A stretch of DNA of 56,645 bases from JBBTCJ01 sp038043285 (GTDB taxonomy: Bacteria; Planctomycetota; Phycisphaerae; UBA1845). The notes under the pieces were generated by a model. The model made no database searches. It saw only the letters and a list, made by a program, of their open reading frames with translations, and was not told where the DNA came from. Of this stretch, positions 20,437-29,321 are shown in pieces. Both the position numbers and the translations under genes were made by a program. How positions within the stretch are numbered: the first letter of the stretch is position 1; each line of letters begins with the position of its first letter. The stretch covers positions 1 through 56,645 of the forward strand of contig JBBTCJ010000118.1 of assembly GCA_038043285.1 (NCBI GenBank), written 5' to 3'.

Positions 20437-22830
20437 ATGCCGAGTGATCTGCCCTGTGACACGACGACGCACGGCGAGCCGCGGGCGTTAGAGCGAAGCT
20501 CTTTTTTGTATGGCGTCGCGGTTCATCCGCGGCGCTTTATTTCCGCAATCAAGGGCCTCGCCGCCCATGAAGGGCGACGCTACGCAGAAACGCGAAACGC
20601 TTCAGCCCGCGGCTGGGGGTCCGTCTTGTCGGGAGCGATGATCCTTTTCTCGACCGGCGTTGCGGCGTTTGCACAACCAGCGTCGAGCCGCGCCTCAGCC
20701 CCGCCCCAGGAGCCTCCCGTGACCCCGGATGCAACGCCGAAGCCTGCCAACCGCCTGATTCGCGCGACCAGTCCCTACTTGCTGCAACATGCTCACAACC
20801 CCGTGGACTGGTACGAGTGGAGCGCCGAGGCGTTCGAGAAAGCGCGGAAGGAGGACCGCCCGATTTTCCTCAGCATCGGCTATGCGGCGTGCCATTGGTG
20901 CCACGTCATGGAGCACGAGAGCTTCGAGTCAAACGACGTCGCGGCGGCCTTGAACGTGACCTTCGTGAGCATCAAGGTGGATCGAGAAGAGCGGCCGGAC
21001 ATCGATGAATTGTACATGGCCTACACGCAGGCGCTGACCGGGCACGGAGGTTGGCCGATGAGCGTCTTTCTGACGCCCGACGGCACGCCCTTCCATGCCG
21101 GAACCTATTTTCCCAAGGAACAATTCCTTGATCTTCTCCACCACGTCGCCGAAACCTGGCGGAAAGATCGCACACGTCTGACCGGCGGTGCGGACGCAGC
21201 CAAACAGTTCTTCTCGAAATGGGCGGAGGGACCGTCACCGGCCGACGGCGTCATCCCGCGCGACCAGGTGGACCAGACCGCCAAGACCCTGGCCCGTCAC
21301 TTCGACCCGACGCAGGGCGGACTCGCCAGCGGCAACAACAAGTTCCCGCCGAGCATGGCCATGGAGCTTCTGCTCCGCACCTACCGTCGGAATGGCGACA
21401 ACGATCTATGGCATGCCGTGGAAAACACGCTGGACCACATGGCCCGCGGGGGGATCTACGATCACGTCGGCGGCGGCATCTGCCGTTACAGCACCGACCC
21501 GGAGTGGCTCGTGCCGCACTTCGAGAAAATGTTGTATGACCAGGCGCTGGTCAGTTCGATCTACCTCGACGCCTTCCAGGCAAGCCGCCACGCGCGCTTC
21601 GCGGCAACGGCTCGGGACATTCTCGACTACGTCCTGACGGACCTGCGGGCGGCGGAGGGCGCCTTCTATTCCAGTCGCGACGCCGACAGTGAAGGTCTGG
21701 AGGGTAAGTTCTACCTATGGACGGTGGAGCAGGTGGTCTCGGCGCTGGGCGAGGAGGACGGACGGCTTTTCTGCAAGTTCCATGACGTGACCGAGACCGG
21801 GAACTGGTTTGAGCGGTTCGGCCATGCTCCGCCGGGTCCGAAGAACATCCTGCACGTCAGCAAACCGATCGACGTTTTCGCCAAGGTCCAGGGCCTCGAC
21901 GCGGCCGAGTTGGATCAGAAGCTGGCCGGGTGGCGGAAGAAGCTCAGCGAGGTTCGGGCGAAACGCGTCCCGCCCGCGTTGGACGACAAGGTTCTGACGG
22001 ACTGGAACGGGCTGATGATCGCCAGTCTGGCCAAAGGTTCGCGCGTGCTCGACGATCCGAAGTACGCCGAGGCCGCGGCGAAGGCGGCGGAGTTCATCCT
22101 CTCGACGCTACGGCGCGACGGAAGGCTGCTGCGAAGTTATCGCCAGGGCGAGGCTCGCGGGATCGGCAACCTGGCGGACTATGCCTTCATGACCGAAGGA
22201 CTGTTGAACCTCTACGAGGCGGCCTTCGACCGAAGGTGGCTCGACGAGGCTGTTCGTCTGACCGACATCTGCATCAAATACCATTACGACAGCCAGGGCG
22301 GTGCATTCTTCTTCATCGCCTCCGACGCCGAGGCTTTGATCGCCCGGTCAAAGCATCCGCACGACTCCGCCATACCGTCGGGCAACTCGATGATGGCGAT
22401 GAACCTGCTGCGATTGGCGACGCTGTTGGATCGCCAGGACTACCGCGAGAAGGCCGAGGCGACGCTGCGGGCGCTGGCGCCGTTGGCGAATCAATCGCCG
22501 GCGTCGTTCGAGCGCCTGCTGTGCGCCGCCGACTTCTACCACGACAAGGTCAAAGAGATCGCCATCGTCGGCAGCCCGCAGGCGGACGAGACCAAGGCAC
22601 TGCTCCGCGCGGTGCACGACCGTTACCTGCCCAACAAGGTCGTGGTCCATGCCGCCGAGAAGCTCGCCCAGACGGACATTCCGTTGCTTCGCGGCAAGGG
22701 GTTGATCGGCGGCAAGCCGACGGCGTACGTCTGCGAGGGGTATCGGTGTCAGAACCCGGTCACTTCTCCGGAGGCCTTGGCCAAGCAGTTGGACGGCGAG
22801 GTCAAGACGACCGCGGGCAACCGGGAGTAG
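20437..22830 (+). CDS. DUF255 thioredoxin-fold protein (YyaL/SPATA20 type)
   Basis: A 797-residue protein. The N-terminal thioredoxin-like domain has NRLIRATSPYLLQHAHNPVDWYEW, the CxxC motif in GYAACHWCHVMEHESFES, and HGGWPMSVFLTPDGTPF; the C-terminal part is an (alpha/alpha)6 toroid with DWNGLMIASLAKGS. A hydrophobic WGSVLSGAMILFSTGVAAFAQP stretch looks like a signal peptide, suggesting export. The start is uncertain: the ATG at 20437 has a GGGATAGG site but places a repeat element (20507-20583) inside the leader; the ATG at 20638 lies within the hydrophobic segment. Confidence 0.85.
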   Translation: MPSDLPCDTTTHGEPRALERSSFLYGVAVHPRRFISAIKGLAAHEGRRYAETRNASARGWGSVLSGAMILFSTGVAAFAQPASSRASAPPQEPPVTPDATPKPANRLIRATSPYLLQHAHNPVDWYEWSAEAFEKARKEDRPIFLSIGYAACHWCHVMEHESFESNDVAAALNVTFVSIKVDREERPDIDELYMAYTQALTGHGGWPMSVFLTPDGTPFHAGTYFPKEQFLDLLHHVAETWRKDRTRLTGGADAAKQFFSKWAEGPSPADGVIPRDQVDQTAKTLARHFDPTQGGLASGNNKFPPSMAMELLLRTYRRNGDNDLWHAVENTLDHMARGGIYDHVGGGICRYSTDPEWLVPHFEKMLYDQALVSSIYLDAFQASRHARFAATARDILDYVLTDLRAAEGAFYSSRDADSEGLEGKFYLWTVEQVVSALGEEDGRLFCKFHDVTETGNWFERFGHAPPGPKNILHVSKPIDVFAKVQGLDAAELDQKLAGWRKKLSEVRAKRVPPALDDKVLTDWNGLMIASLAKGSRVLDDPKYAEAAAKAAEFILSTLRRDGRLLRSYRQGEARGIGNLADYAFMTEGLLNLYEAAFDRRWLDEAVRLTDICIKYHYDSQGGAFFFIASDAEALIARSKHPHDSAIPSGNSMMAMNLLRLATLLDRQDYREKAEATLRALAPLANQSPASFERLLCAADFYHDKVKEIAIVGSPQADETKALLRAVHDRYLPNKVVVHAAEKLAQTDIPLLRGKGLIGGKPTAYVCEGYRCQNPVTSPEALAKQLDGEVKTTAGNRE
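20507..20583. repeat. Terminal-inverted-repeat element, copy A
   Basis: Begins TGTATGGCGTCGCGGTTCAT and ends CGCCCATGAAGGGCGACGCTAC. The ends are inverted (GTAGCGTCGC type) and the inner parts match copy B at 33466-33541, while the middle differs. It lies inside the open frame upstream of the DUF255 signal peptide. Confidence 0.8.
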
Positions 22831-22883
22831 AAGTCGTCGGCGCGGCACTTGGTCTCGATACGACCGCGGCGTATAGTCATCGC

Positions 22884-23795
22884 GTGATTCTCTTGCTCGG
22901 GCCAGGGTTGGGCGCGGCTGCGTGGGCGGCGGAAATTCCGACGGAAGGGTCTACCTCGGCTCTCTCCACGGTCCTGTCGATCGTTGATTTGGGGTTCAGC
23001 GCCTGCGGGGTAGGGTTGCTGGGCTGGTGGATTCTTCGTCGGCCTCATCCGGTGCGTAGTGGAGGCTGGTTCGCGTCGGCGCCGGATCGTCCGAACGAGC
23101 TCCGCGAGGACGCAGTCATGTTCGCCGTGTTCGCCTACCTCCTGGCAGCGGCGCTGCTGGCACTGGTCGTCGGGCTGGTGATCGGCGACCAGCCAGGCGT
23201 GCGCGGCAGTCTGGTGGTCAACAACGGCGCGCATGTCGCAGGCGTCGCGGCGTGCCTGGCCATTGCCCGGCGGCGGGTGCCGGGCGGATGGAGGCGGCTG
23301 GTTCTCGGCGGAAGGGAGGGCAAGCCCGTTCGAGCATGGCGCCTAGCCTTGGGCGTCCTGCTGCTGTCGCTGGGGCTATGTCCCCTGGTCCGCGACCTCG
23401 CGGGGCATGTTCTGCTTTGGCTTCGTCCGGGGTACCAGTTCCCCTCGCACCCGACCATCGAGGCGTTGCACGATCCTTCGGTTTCATGGGGCGTGGCCTC
23501 GGCGTTGTGGCTGGGAGCGCTGATCGTCGCGCCCGCGGCAGAGGAGATTTTCTTTCGGGGCTTCGTGCAGACCTTCTTACTCAACGTGACGGGCAGGCGC
23601 TGGGCGGCGATCGTGATGGCTTCGACGGCGTTCGGCCTGGTGCACGTTCGTCAACCGCAGGCGGTTGCGGCCCTGTTCGTGCTCGGCGTACTGCTGGGGT
23701 ACGCCTATGAGCGGACCGGATCGCTCTTGCCGCCGATCGCCGCACACGCGATGTTCAACTTCAAAACGTTGGTCTGGGACGCCCTGAGCCGGTAA
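22884..23795 (+). CDS. CPBP family intramembrane metalloprotease
   Basis: A 303-residue polytopic membrane protein. Motifs of the CPBP/Abi family are complete: EEIFFRG (EExxxR) in APAAEEIFFRGFVQTF, FGLVHVR (FxxxH), and HAMFN near the C-terminus. Relatives include prenyl-CAAX proteases and bacteriocin-immunity proteins. The GTG at 22884 gives a signal-like N-terminus (VILLLGPGLGAAAWAAE); the long upstream extension overlaps the preceding gene in another frame and is spurious. Confidence 0.87.
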   Translation: MILLLGPGLGAAAWAAEIPTEGSTSALSTVLSIVDLGFSACGVGLLGWWILRRPHPVRSGGWFASAPDRPNELREDAVMFAVFAYLLAAALLALVVGLVIGDQPGVRGSLVVNNGAHVAGVAACLAIARRRVPGGWRRLVLGGREGKPVRAWRLALGVLLLSLGLCPLVRDLAGHVLLWLRPGYQFPSHPTIEALHDPSVSWGVASALWLGALIVAPAAEEIFFRGFVQTFLLNVTGRRWAAIVMASTAFGLVHVRQPQAVAALFVLGVLLGYAYERTGSLLPPIAAHAMFNFKTLVWDALSR

Positions 23796-23819
23796 GCTGC
23801 TCAGTTCGACGGAGGGATC

Positions 23820-24635
23820 ATGGAATCACTCGCCGACCAGGTCCGAGCGGCGCTGCGGCAACAGCTCCTGGGCGACAAGCTCTTGGGGATTCGGGAAGTC
23901 CCTATGGCGTCTCCGGCAGCCGCGGTGAACCCGCGCGTCCAGAGGACTGCCGTTGATGCAACGCGCCCATCGCCCACCGAACCTCGGACGGCGGGCTGCC
24001 CCCGCCGGGACGACGGTGCGTCGCTTCCAACCGCGGAGAAAGTTCGGCGCCTTCGCGCCCTCGACGACACCAAGGTCAAGGGCTGCACCCGCTGCGAATT
24101 GAGCAAGCATCGAACGCAAACCGTCTTCGGACAGGGCAACCCCGACGCCAGACTTGTGTTCGTCGGCGAAGGACCGGGCTACCAAGAAGATCAGCAAGGC
24201 TTGGCCTTCGTCGGCGAGGCTGGTCAGGTGCTGACTAGGATGATCGTGGCGATGGGGCTGACGCGCGACGACGTTTACATCTGCAACGTGGTGAAATGCC
24301 GCCCGCCGGGTAATCGCACGCCGATGGCCGACGAAATCCTCGCCTGCCATCCCTACCTTCGCGAGCAGTTGGAGGTCATTCAACCGGAAATGATCGTGGC
24401 CCTGGGCGCGCCGGCGGCGAAGACGCTGCTCAACACCGCCGACGCCATTGGCAAGCTCCGCGGAAGGTTCCATACCTACTACTACTCCGGCGTCAGCGGA
24501 AATGGACCCTCGACCCCGCTGATGCCGACGTATCACCCGGCCTATCTGCTGCGCAACCCATCAGACAAAGGGAAGGTGTGGGAGGATTTGCAAAAGGTGA
24601 TGGCCGAATTGGGTTTGTCCAGGGGAGGCGCGTGA
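23820..24635 (+). CDS. Uracil-DNA glycosylase, family 4 (Fe-S)
   Basis: A 271-residue DNA repair enzyme that excises uracil from deaminated cytosine. The catalytic half has GEGPGYQEDQQGLAFVGEAGQVL, YICNVVKCRPPGNRTP and TYHPAYLLR. The cysteine pair in GCTRCELSKHR and later Cys residues fit the [4Fe-4S] cluster of family 4. The first 75 residues are a low-complexity extension also seen in other planctomycete-like members. GGAGGG precedes the ATG, and the next gene starts five bases after the stop. Confidence 0.92.
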   Translation: MESLADQVRAALRQQLLGDKLLGIREVPMASPAAAVNPRVQRTAVDATRPSPTEPRTAGCPRRDDGASLPTAEKVRRLRALDDTKVKGCTRCELSKHRTQTVFGQGNPDARLVFVGEGPGYQEDQQGLAFVGEAGQVLTRMIVAMGLTRDDVYICNVVKCRPPGNRTPMADEILACHPYLREQLEVIQPEMIVALGAPAAKTLLNTADAIGKLRGRFHTYYYSGVSGNGPSTPLMPTYHPAYLLRNPSDKGKVWEDLQKVMAELGLSRGGA

Positions 24636-24639
24636 ACGC

Positions 24640-25458
24640 TTGATCCATCCGACGGCCCTCGTGGACCGCAAGGCCGAAATCGACGACACCGCGTCCATTG
24701 GCCCCTACTGCGTCATCGACGCGAACGTGCGCATTGGCGCCGGTTGTCGGCTCTATCATAACGTCTACGTCACGGGTTGGACGGAACTCGGGCCGAACTG
24801 CGAACTGCACCCCAACGCCATCGTGGGACACGCTCCACAGGACGTCAAGTACCAGGGCGAGCGAACTTATTGCCGCGTCGGACGGGGAACCATCCTCCGC
24901 GAGAACGTCACCGTCCATCGCGGAACGACACCGGATTCGGAAACCGTCGTCGGGGAAAGCTGCTTCCTGTTGGCCGGCAGTCACGTCGGGCACAATAGCC
25001 GCGTCGGCAACCGCGTCACGCTCATCAACAACGTGTTGCTGGGCGGGCACGTGGTCGTCGGCGACGGGGTGACGATCGGCGGCAGTACGGGAGTGCACCA
25101 GTTCGTGCGGATCGGCGAGTTGGCGATGCTCGCGGGCGTAGGCCGGGTGATCCTCGACGTGCTGCCTTTTGCGATGGCCGACACGCAGGGGAAGATCGCG
25201 GGAATCAACCGCATCGGCCTGCGACGCGCGGGCGTGTCGCGTGAGGAGTTCTCGGACATTCGCGAAGCCTATCGCGTGCTGTTCGATCGGCGAGGATCGT
25301 TCCGCGAGGGCATAGGACGGGTGAAGGAAACGGTGACCACGCCCGCCGGGCGGCGGCTTCTGGAGTTCCTGCTCGCCGAAAGCAAACGCGGTTTTGCAGG
25401 AAGGCCGAAAGGAGTCGGCTACGCGCCGGACGGCGATGCGCCGGTTCAGGCACATTGA
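24640..25458 (+). CDS. lpxA: UDP-N-acetylglucosamine O-acyltransferase (LpxA)
   Basis: A 272-residue trimeric left-handed beta-helix enzyme, first step of lipid A synthesis. The hexapeptide repeats run from residue 2 (IHPTALVDRKAEIDDTASIG) to about 190, with the catalytic His in SHVGHNSRVGNR and GGSTGVHQFVRIGELAMLAG after it. It starts at TTG 24640, four bases after the upstream stop, with GGGGAGG before it. Together with the LPS-core genes near 41-44 kb it indicates a lipopolysaccharide outer membrane. Confidence 0.93.
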   Translation: MIHPTALVDRKAEIDDTASIGPYCVIDANVRIGAGCRLYHNVYVTGWTELGPNCELHPNAIVGHAPQDVKYQGERTYCRVGRGTILRENVTVHRGTTPDSETVVGESCFLLAGSHVGHNSRVGNRVTLINNVLLGGHVVVGDGVTIGGSTGVHQFVRIGELAMLAGVGRVILDVLPFAMADTQGKIAGINRIGLRRAGVSREEFSDIREAYRVLFDRRGSFREGIGRVKETVTTPAGRRLLEFLLAESKRGFAGRPKGVGYAPDGDAPVQAH

Positions 25459-25525
25459 ATGGACCGTGTAGCCGAATGGGGCGGGCTTTGCCGCCGGTTT
25501 CCATCATCGTCGGGCAAAGCCGAAT

Positions 25526-26257
25526 CTACTCGGCTCCAAACAACTTCTTTGCCCGCTCGTAGTCTTCCGGCGTGTCGATCTCGACGGCCCGCAGGTCGCC
25601 GACGGGGGCGGCCACGAAGGAATGATCCGCGAGGACGGCGTCAATGGCCGACTCAAAGTAGAGCGACCGCCCGCCCGGAGCGTCCACCAGACTCGACAGC
25701 GACTGGATCAGCGCGGCGCACGCGGATCGGTCCACGCGGGCCAGGCCGATAAACTCCCCGGCGCATGGTGACGCTGGTACGTCCTTCCCGATTCGCGTGA
25801 TGCGTCCCTCCGCGTCGGTGAGAACCTTCACCGCCTCCGCATCGCGGGAACAATTATCGACGGCCAGGATGGAGCAGGAATCCACGTCCAAACGCGCGGG
25901 GCTGATTGGCAACAGATCGAGAATCGCCGGATCGAAAAGGACGTCCGCGTTGAGCAAGAGGAATCCCTCGCCGAGATGTCCCCTCGCCAGGTACAGCGAG
26001 TACAGCGTGTTCGTCGTGGCGAACTCGTCGTTGACCACGGATTCGGACCGCAGCCGATGCTTCCGCAGCGCGGCCTCCACCAGCCCTCGTTGATACCCCA
26101 CCACCACGACCACGTCGCGAACCTGGCGCTCCGCCAGCGCCGAGAGCGCGTTGTCCAGCAGCGTCGAGGTTCCGCAGGGAAGAAGGCACTTCGGCTTCGA
26201 CCAACCCATCGGGGCGAGCCGACGACCTGCACCGGCGGCGAGAATCACGGCGACCAT
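25526..26257 (-). CDS. Nucleotidyltransferase of the choline/inositol-phosphate cytidylyltransferase type
   Basis: A 243-residue GT-A-fold NTP transferase: AVILAAGAGRRLAPMG with the nucleotide-binding loop, KPKCLLPCG, NTLYSLYLARG and LLLNADVLFDP with the metal Asp. The NTLYSLYLA motif resembles LicC phosphocholine and inositol-1-phosphate cytidylyltransferases more than sugar-nucleotide enzymes. It lies 31 bases downstream of a gpsA-like gene on the same strand, hinting at activation of a phosphorylated polyol for a polar lipid or cell-surface polymer. The substrate is inferred. Confidence 0.75.
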   Translation of the reverse strand: MVAVILAAGAGRRLAPMGWSKPKCLLPCGTSTLLDNALSALAERQVRDVVVVVGYQRGLVEAALRKHRLRSESVVNDEFATTNTLYSLYLARGHLGEGFLLLNADVLFDPAILDLLPISPARLDVDSCSILAVDNCSRDAEAVKVLTDAEGRITRIGKDVPASPCAGEFIGLARVDRSACAALIQSLSSLVDAPGGRSLYFESAIDAVLADHSFVAAPVGDLRAVEIDTPEDYERAKKLFGAE

Positions 26258-26288
26258 GGCCCGTCACTCCCGTCGGCGCGATCGACGA

Positions 26289-27296
26289 TCATCGCCGCGA
26301 GATCAGGTCGATCAGTTCCGCTCGAATGTCGCGGTCCTGCCCCTGCAGGATCGCGTGCACCATGTGGAACAGCGGGATCGACACGTCAAGCGCCCAAAGC
26401 GTCTGGATGGTCTTGGACATGGCCACCCCTTCGACGGTCATCCCGACTTCGGCGAGCGCTTGCGGCAACGTGCGCCCCTGCGCCAGCAGCACCCCGAGGC
26501 GACGGTTGCGACTGTGCGGACTGGTGCAGGTGGTGATGAGGTCGCCTGCGCCGGAAACGCCGTAGGCAACGCCTTCGGGAACGCCGAAAAAGGAGGCGAC
26601 GACGGCCATCTCGCGTAATCCGGCGGCGATCAGCACGCCGCGCACGTTGGAGCCGAACCCAAGCCCCTCCGCCATTCCCACCGCGATGGCCACGATCCCT
26701 TTCAAGGCCGCGCAAATCTCATGGTGCGTCGGATTGCGGCTGACCTCGAAACTCAACAGGTCGTCCGTGAGCGTCTCCTTGACCAGCGCGAGGTGCATGA
26801 GATCGTCGCAGGCGAGCACCGCGCGCGTCGGCTGACCGTCGGAGATTTCGTTGGCGATCGTGGGACCGGTCAGCACCACGACGTGCGCTTCGGGAATCTC
26901 GCGCCGAATCAATTCGCTCATGGTGCACTGACGCTCGGCGTCGAACCCCTTGGACACGCTGAGCACCAGCGGATGTTTGGCGTGCTGCGCGAGTTCGCGG
27001 GCGACGCCCCGGACCTGACTCGACGGAACCGCGAGCACAAACAACGTCGATCGCGGATCGACGTCGGAGTAGAACTTCGTCTCGACCACGATCTCGTCGG
27101 GGATCCCGTGCGGATGCGATGGACCGCCCAATTTTCGCGTCGCCCGCAACCCGTCGGCCGTGGCCTCGTCGATGGTCCAGACGCGGACAGGTCGTCTTCG
27201 ACAAAACCGTGACGCCAGCGCCAACCCCCAATTCCCCGCCCCGATGACCACGATGTTCTCGATGGAATGCACGATCGCATGGTAGATCGCGGGCAC
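26289..27296 (-). CDS. gpsA: Glycerol-3-phosphate dehydrogenase-like protein
   Basis: A 335-residue enzyme with the NAD-binding GAGNWGLALA, the catalytic Lys in AALKGIVAIAVGMAEGLGFG, and SHSRNRRLG-like SPHSRNRRLG near GVSGAGDLITTC, all typical of GpsA, which makes sn-glycerol 3-phosphate for phospholipids. The GTG start at 27296 has no clear ribosome site, and a later GTG at 27272 is possible. It is divergent from purC. The pairing with a cytidylyltransferase is unusual for a housekeeping gpsA, so a specialised polyol substrate is possible. Confidence 0.85.
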   Translation of the reverse strand: MPAIYHAIVHSIENIVVIGAGNWGLALASRFCRRRPVRVWTIDEATADGLRATRKLGGPSHPHGIPDEIVVETKFYSDVDPRSTLFVLAVPSSQVRGVARELAQHAKHPLVLSVSKGFDAERQCTMSELIRREIPEAHVVVLTGPTIANEISDGQPTRAVLACDDLMHLALVKETLTDDLLSFEVSRNPTHHEICAALKGIVAIAVGMAEGLGFGSNVRGVLIAAGLREMAVVASFFGVPEGVAYGVSGAGDLITTCTSPHSRNRRLGVLLAQGRTLPQALAEVGMTVEGVAMSKTIQTLWALDVSIPLFHMVHAILQGQDRDIRAELIDLISRR

Positions 27297-27422
27297 CGTT
27301 TCGACAAGCGCTTGACGAGTCGGGTTCGCCGGACCACGATTGGTGCGCGCGGGGGGAGCGGAACGATCGGGATTCCGCCCGCGCCTCCTCGAAGAACAGG
27401 CGATTCGCCCGGGAGTCAGCGC

Positions 27423-28331
27423 ATGTCGGTCAGTGTCACTGCGGTCGTCACCCGAACGGATTTTCCAGGATTCTCCCTGCGCCGCGGCAAGGTCCGCGAC
27501 GTGTACGATCTGGGGACGGAAATCCTGCTCGTCGCCACCGACCGCATCAGCGCCTACGACGTCGTGCTGCCCACGCCCATCCCCGGCAAAGGGGTCATGC
27601 TCACCAAGATCTCAAAGTTCTGGTTCGGGTTCTTCGAAGGTAGAGTTCTCCATCATCTGCTCGACGTCGTCGAGGACCGCGCGCCGGCCGGGATGGAGGC
27701 GCATCTCAATCAACTTCGCGGGCGCACCATGCGCTGTCGAAAAACGAAGGTCGTGCCCATCGAATGCGTGGTTCGCGGATACCTGGCCGGTTCCGGCTGG
27801 GCGGACTATCAGCGGACCGGCGCCGTGTGCGGCGTGAAGCTGCCGGCGGGAATGAAGCAATGTGAAAAGCTTCCCCAGCCGATCTTCACTCCCGCGACCA
27901 AGGAAGAACAGGGACACGACGAAAACGTCTCCTTCGAGCGGGCCTGTGAGCTGGTCGGCTCGTCCACCATGAACTTGCTCCGCGAACGCAGCGTCGAGCT
28001 GTACGTTCGCGCCGCCGAATACGCCCGCTCGCGCGGCATCATCATCGCCGACACCAAGTTCGAGTGGGGCGAGGCGGACGGGGAACATCTGCTCATTGAC
28101 GAAGTGCTCACCCCGGACTCGTCACGCTTCTGGCCCGCCGAAGCCTACGCCGCGGAACGCGATCAGGACAGCTTCGACAAACAATACGTCCGCAACTATC
28201 TCACCACGCTGGTGCAGGCTGGGACGTGGAACAAGACCCCCCCAGGACCGGAGCTTCCGTCGGACATCGTCGCCAACACCGCGGCCAGATATCGTGAAGC
28301 CGTAGATCGATTGACCGGCCGTGTGCCCTGA
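27423..28331 (+). CDS. purC: Phosphoribosylaminoimidazole-succinocarboxamide synthase
   Basis: A 302-residue purine biosynthesis enzyme that joins CAIR and aspartate using ATP. Motifs: RRGKVRDVYDLG, ILLVATDRISAYDVVLPTPIPGKG, PIECVVRGYLAGSGWADY and IADTKFEWG followed by LIDEVLTPDSSRFWPAE. The length fits the 290-300-residue eukaryote-like class. The ATG at 27423 begins just before the conserved region; the open frame upstream has no similarity. An 11-bp inverted repeat follows the stop. Confidence 0.96.
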   Translation: MSVSVTAVVTRTDFPGFSLRRGKVRDVYDLGTEILLVATDRISAYDVVLPTPIPGKGVMLTKISKFWFGFFEGRVLHHLLDVVEDRAPAGMEAHLNQLRGRTMRCRKTKVVPIECVVRGYLAGSGWADYQRTGAVCGVKLPAGMKQCEKLPQPIFTPATKEEQGHDENVSFERACELVGSSTMNLLRERSVELYVRAAEYARSRGIIIADTKFEWGEADGEHLLIDEVLTPDSSRFWPAEAYAAERDQDSFDKQYVRNYLTTLVQAGTWNKTPPGPELPSDIVANTAARYREAVDRLTGRVP

Positions 28332-28640
28332 GATGCGCAGCGCGTCCGCGACCGTGCCGTACGCAATAGGAGCATGCTACCTCCGTGTTGCGTACGGCGC
28401 AGACTCTCCGCAAGCACCACAGAAACCGCCGGCGAGCCCGTGCAACGTCACCTACCAGGGCCGCCGACCTCGGCGGGAAAGACCCGCTCCTTGACGGCCG
28501 CGGCTCGATGCCGCGTGCCCACGAAAGTGGAAACGTCTCGAAACGCGTCGTCGGCGCGTTACGAAAACCCAGCTTGCCCTCGTGCCGCTTCGTTCCTGTT
28601 CGCTGTCATGCAGTTCGACGGGACACTCCCCGATCGCGCA
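28332..28640. other. Intergenic region after purC with a stem-loop
   Basis: A perfect 11-bp inverted repeat GCCGTACGCAA (28356-28366)/TTGCGTACGGC (28388-28398) encloses a 21-base loop, 24 bases after the purC stop. It lacks a T-run. A decayed copy of the CCGCTCCCTGACGGTCGCGG repeat is at about 28482-28506. No credible gene. Confidence 0.6.
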
Positions 28641-29321
28641 TCAGCCTGACCCCTCCCCAAGGCCTTCCAAAGCTCCAAGCCACTGTGCGAAGTGCGGGCA
28701 TTTCTCACGCATTGTGGTCAATCCGATCCGCTTCGCAGCGATGACCCCGTGCAACACCTTTTGGTAGCCGTGCACGAGAGCGCGAATGCGTTTCGACGGC
28801 GCGGTTTCTGGGTGGTCGTCAATGCCTTCCGGCTCGCCACACTCCTCGACAATCGTATTCAGGCGGGCTTGAAGGTCTGGGCGTTGCAGGCATTCAGCTA
28901 GAACCCCTGTATCACTGAAGATCAAGGCCTCAAACTCATGCATCTGGATGTATGGAATGAACCTTTGGGCGTCGAAGGTCTCCCCAAGCTCGTTGCAAAC
29001 ATCTGCCTGAATCGCCTGTTGGATTTCTCCGGCCTTTGTCGAGATTAGCTTCTTACGCCTTGTTCCGTCCGTGCCGGGCCAGTCGGACGGCAGGCCGTAG
29101 TAGTCGAACATGGTTGTGCAGTACACCGCGCGATCCTGTTTCAGCGTGGCGAGAATGTCGTTGCGCACCACGGGCCACGGTCGCACACCTCCCCGACGAC
29201 CCGGCTTCCCGATCCTCGTGGCAGAAACGAACACGCCGTGAACGCCGAGGTTCGGAGCCAGTACCTCACGCACGAACGCTTCTTCCGTCTGCCCCTCGAC
29301 CAGCGCGCGAACCCTATTCAT
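28641..29321 (-). CDS. DUF4276 (TOPRIM-like) protein paired with an AAA ATPase
   Basis: A 226-residue DUF4276 protein: it opens VRALVEGQTEEAFV, with the Glu-containing EGxTE motif, then YCTTMFDYYGLPSDWPG with Asp residues, and FIPYIQMHEFEALIFSD. These motifs resemble the metal-binding TOPRIM core of OLD-type nucleases. It overlaps the upstream ATPase gene by eight bases (ATGAATAG), so the two are translationally coupled. By analogy with Gabija, PARIS and OLD systems, in which an AAA ATPase senses and a TOPRIM protein cuts nucleic acid, it is probably the effector. That role is inferred. Confidence 0.8.
   Translation of the reverse strand: MNRVRALVEGQTEEAFVREVLAPNLGVHGVFVSATRIGKPGRRGGVRPWPVVRNDILATLKQDRAVYCTTMFDYYGLPSDWPGTDGTRRKKLISTKAGEIQQAIQADVCNELGETFDAQRFIPYIQMHEFEALIFSDTGVLAECLQRPDLQARLNTIVEECGEPEGIDDHPETAPSKRIRALVHGYQKVLHGVIAAKRIGLTTMREKCPHFAQWLGALEGLGEGSG

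Noticed and set aside
21930..22883. Long N-terminal extension of the CPBP protease frame
   Set aside because: It overlaps the DUF255 gene in another frame and reads as Arg/Gly-rich shadow; a GTG at 22884 gives a normal protein start.
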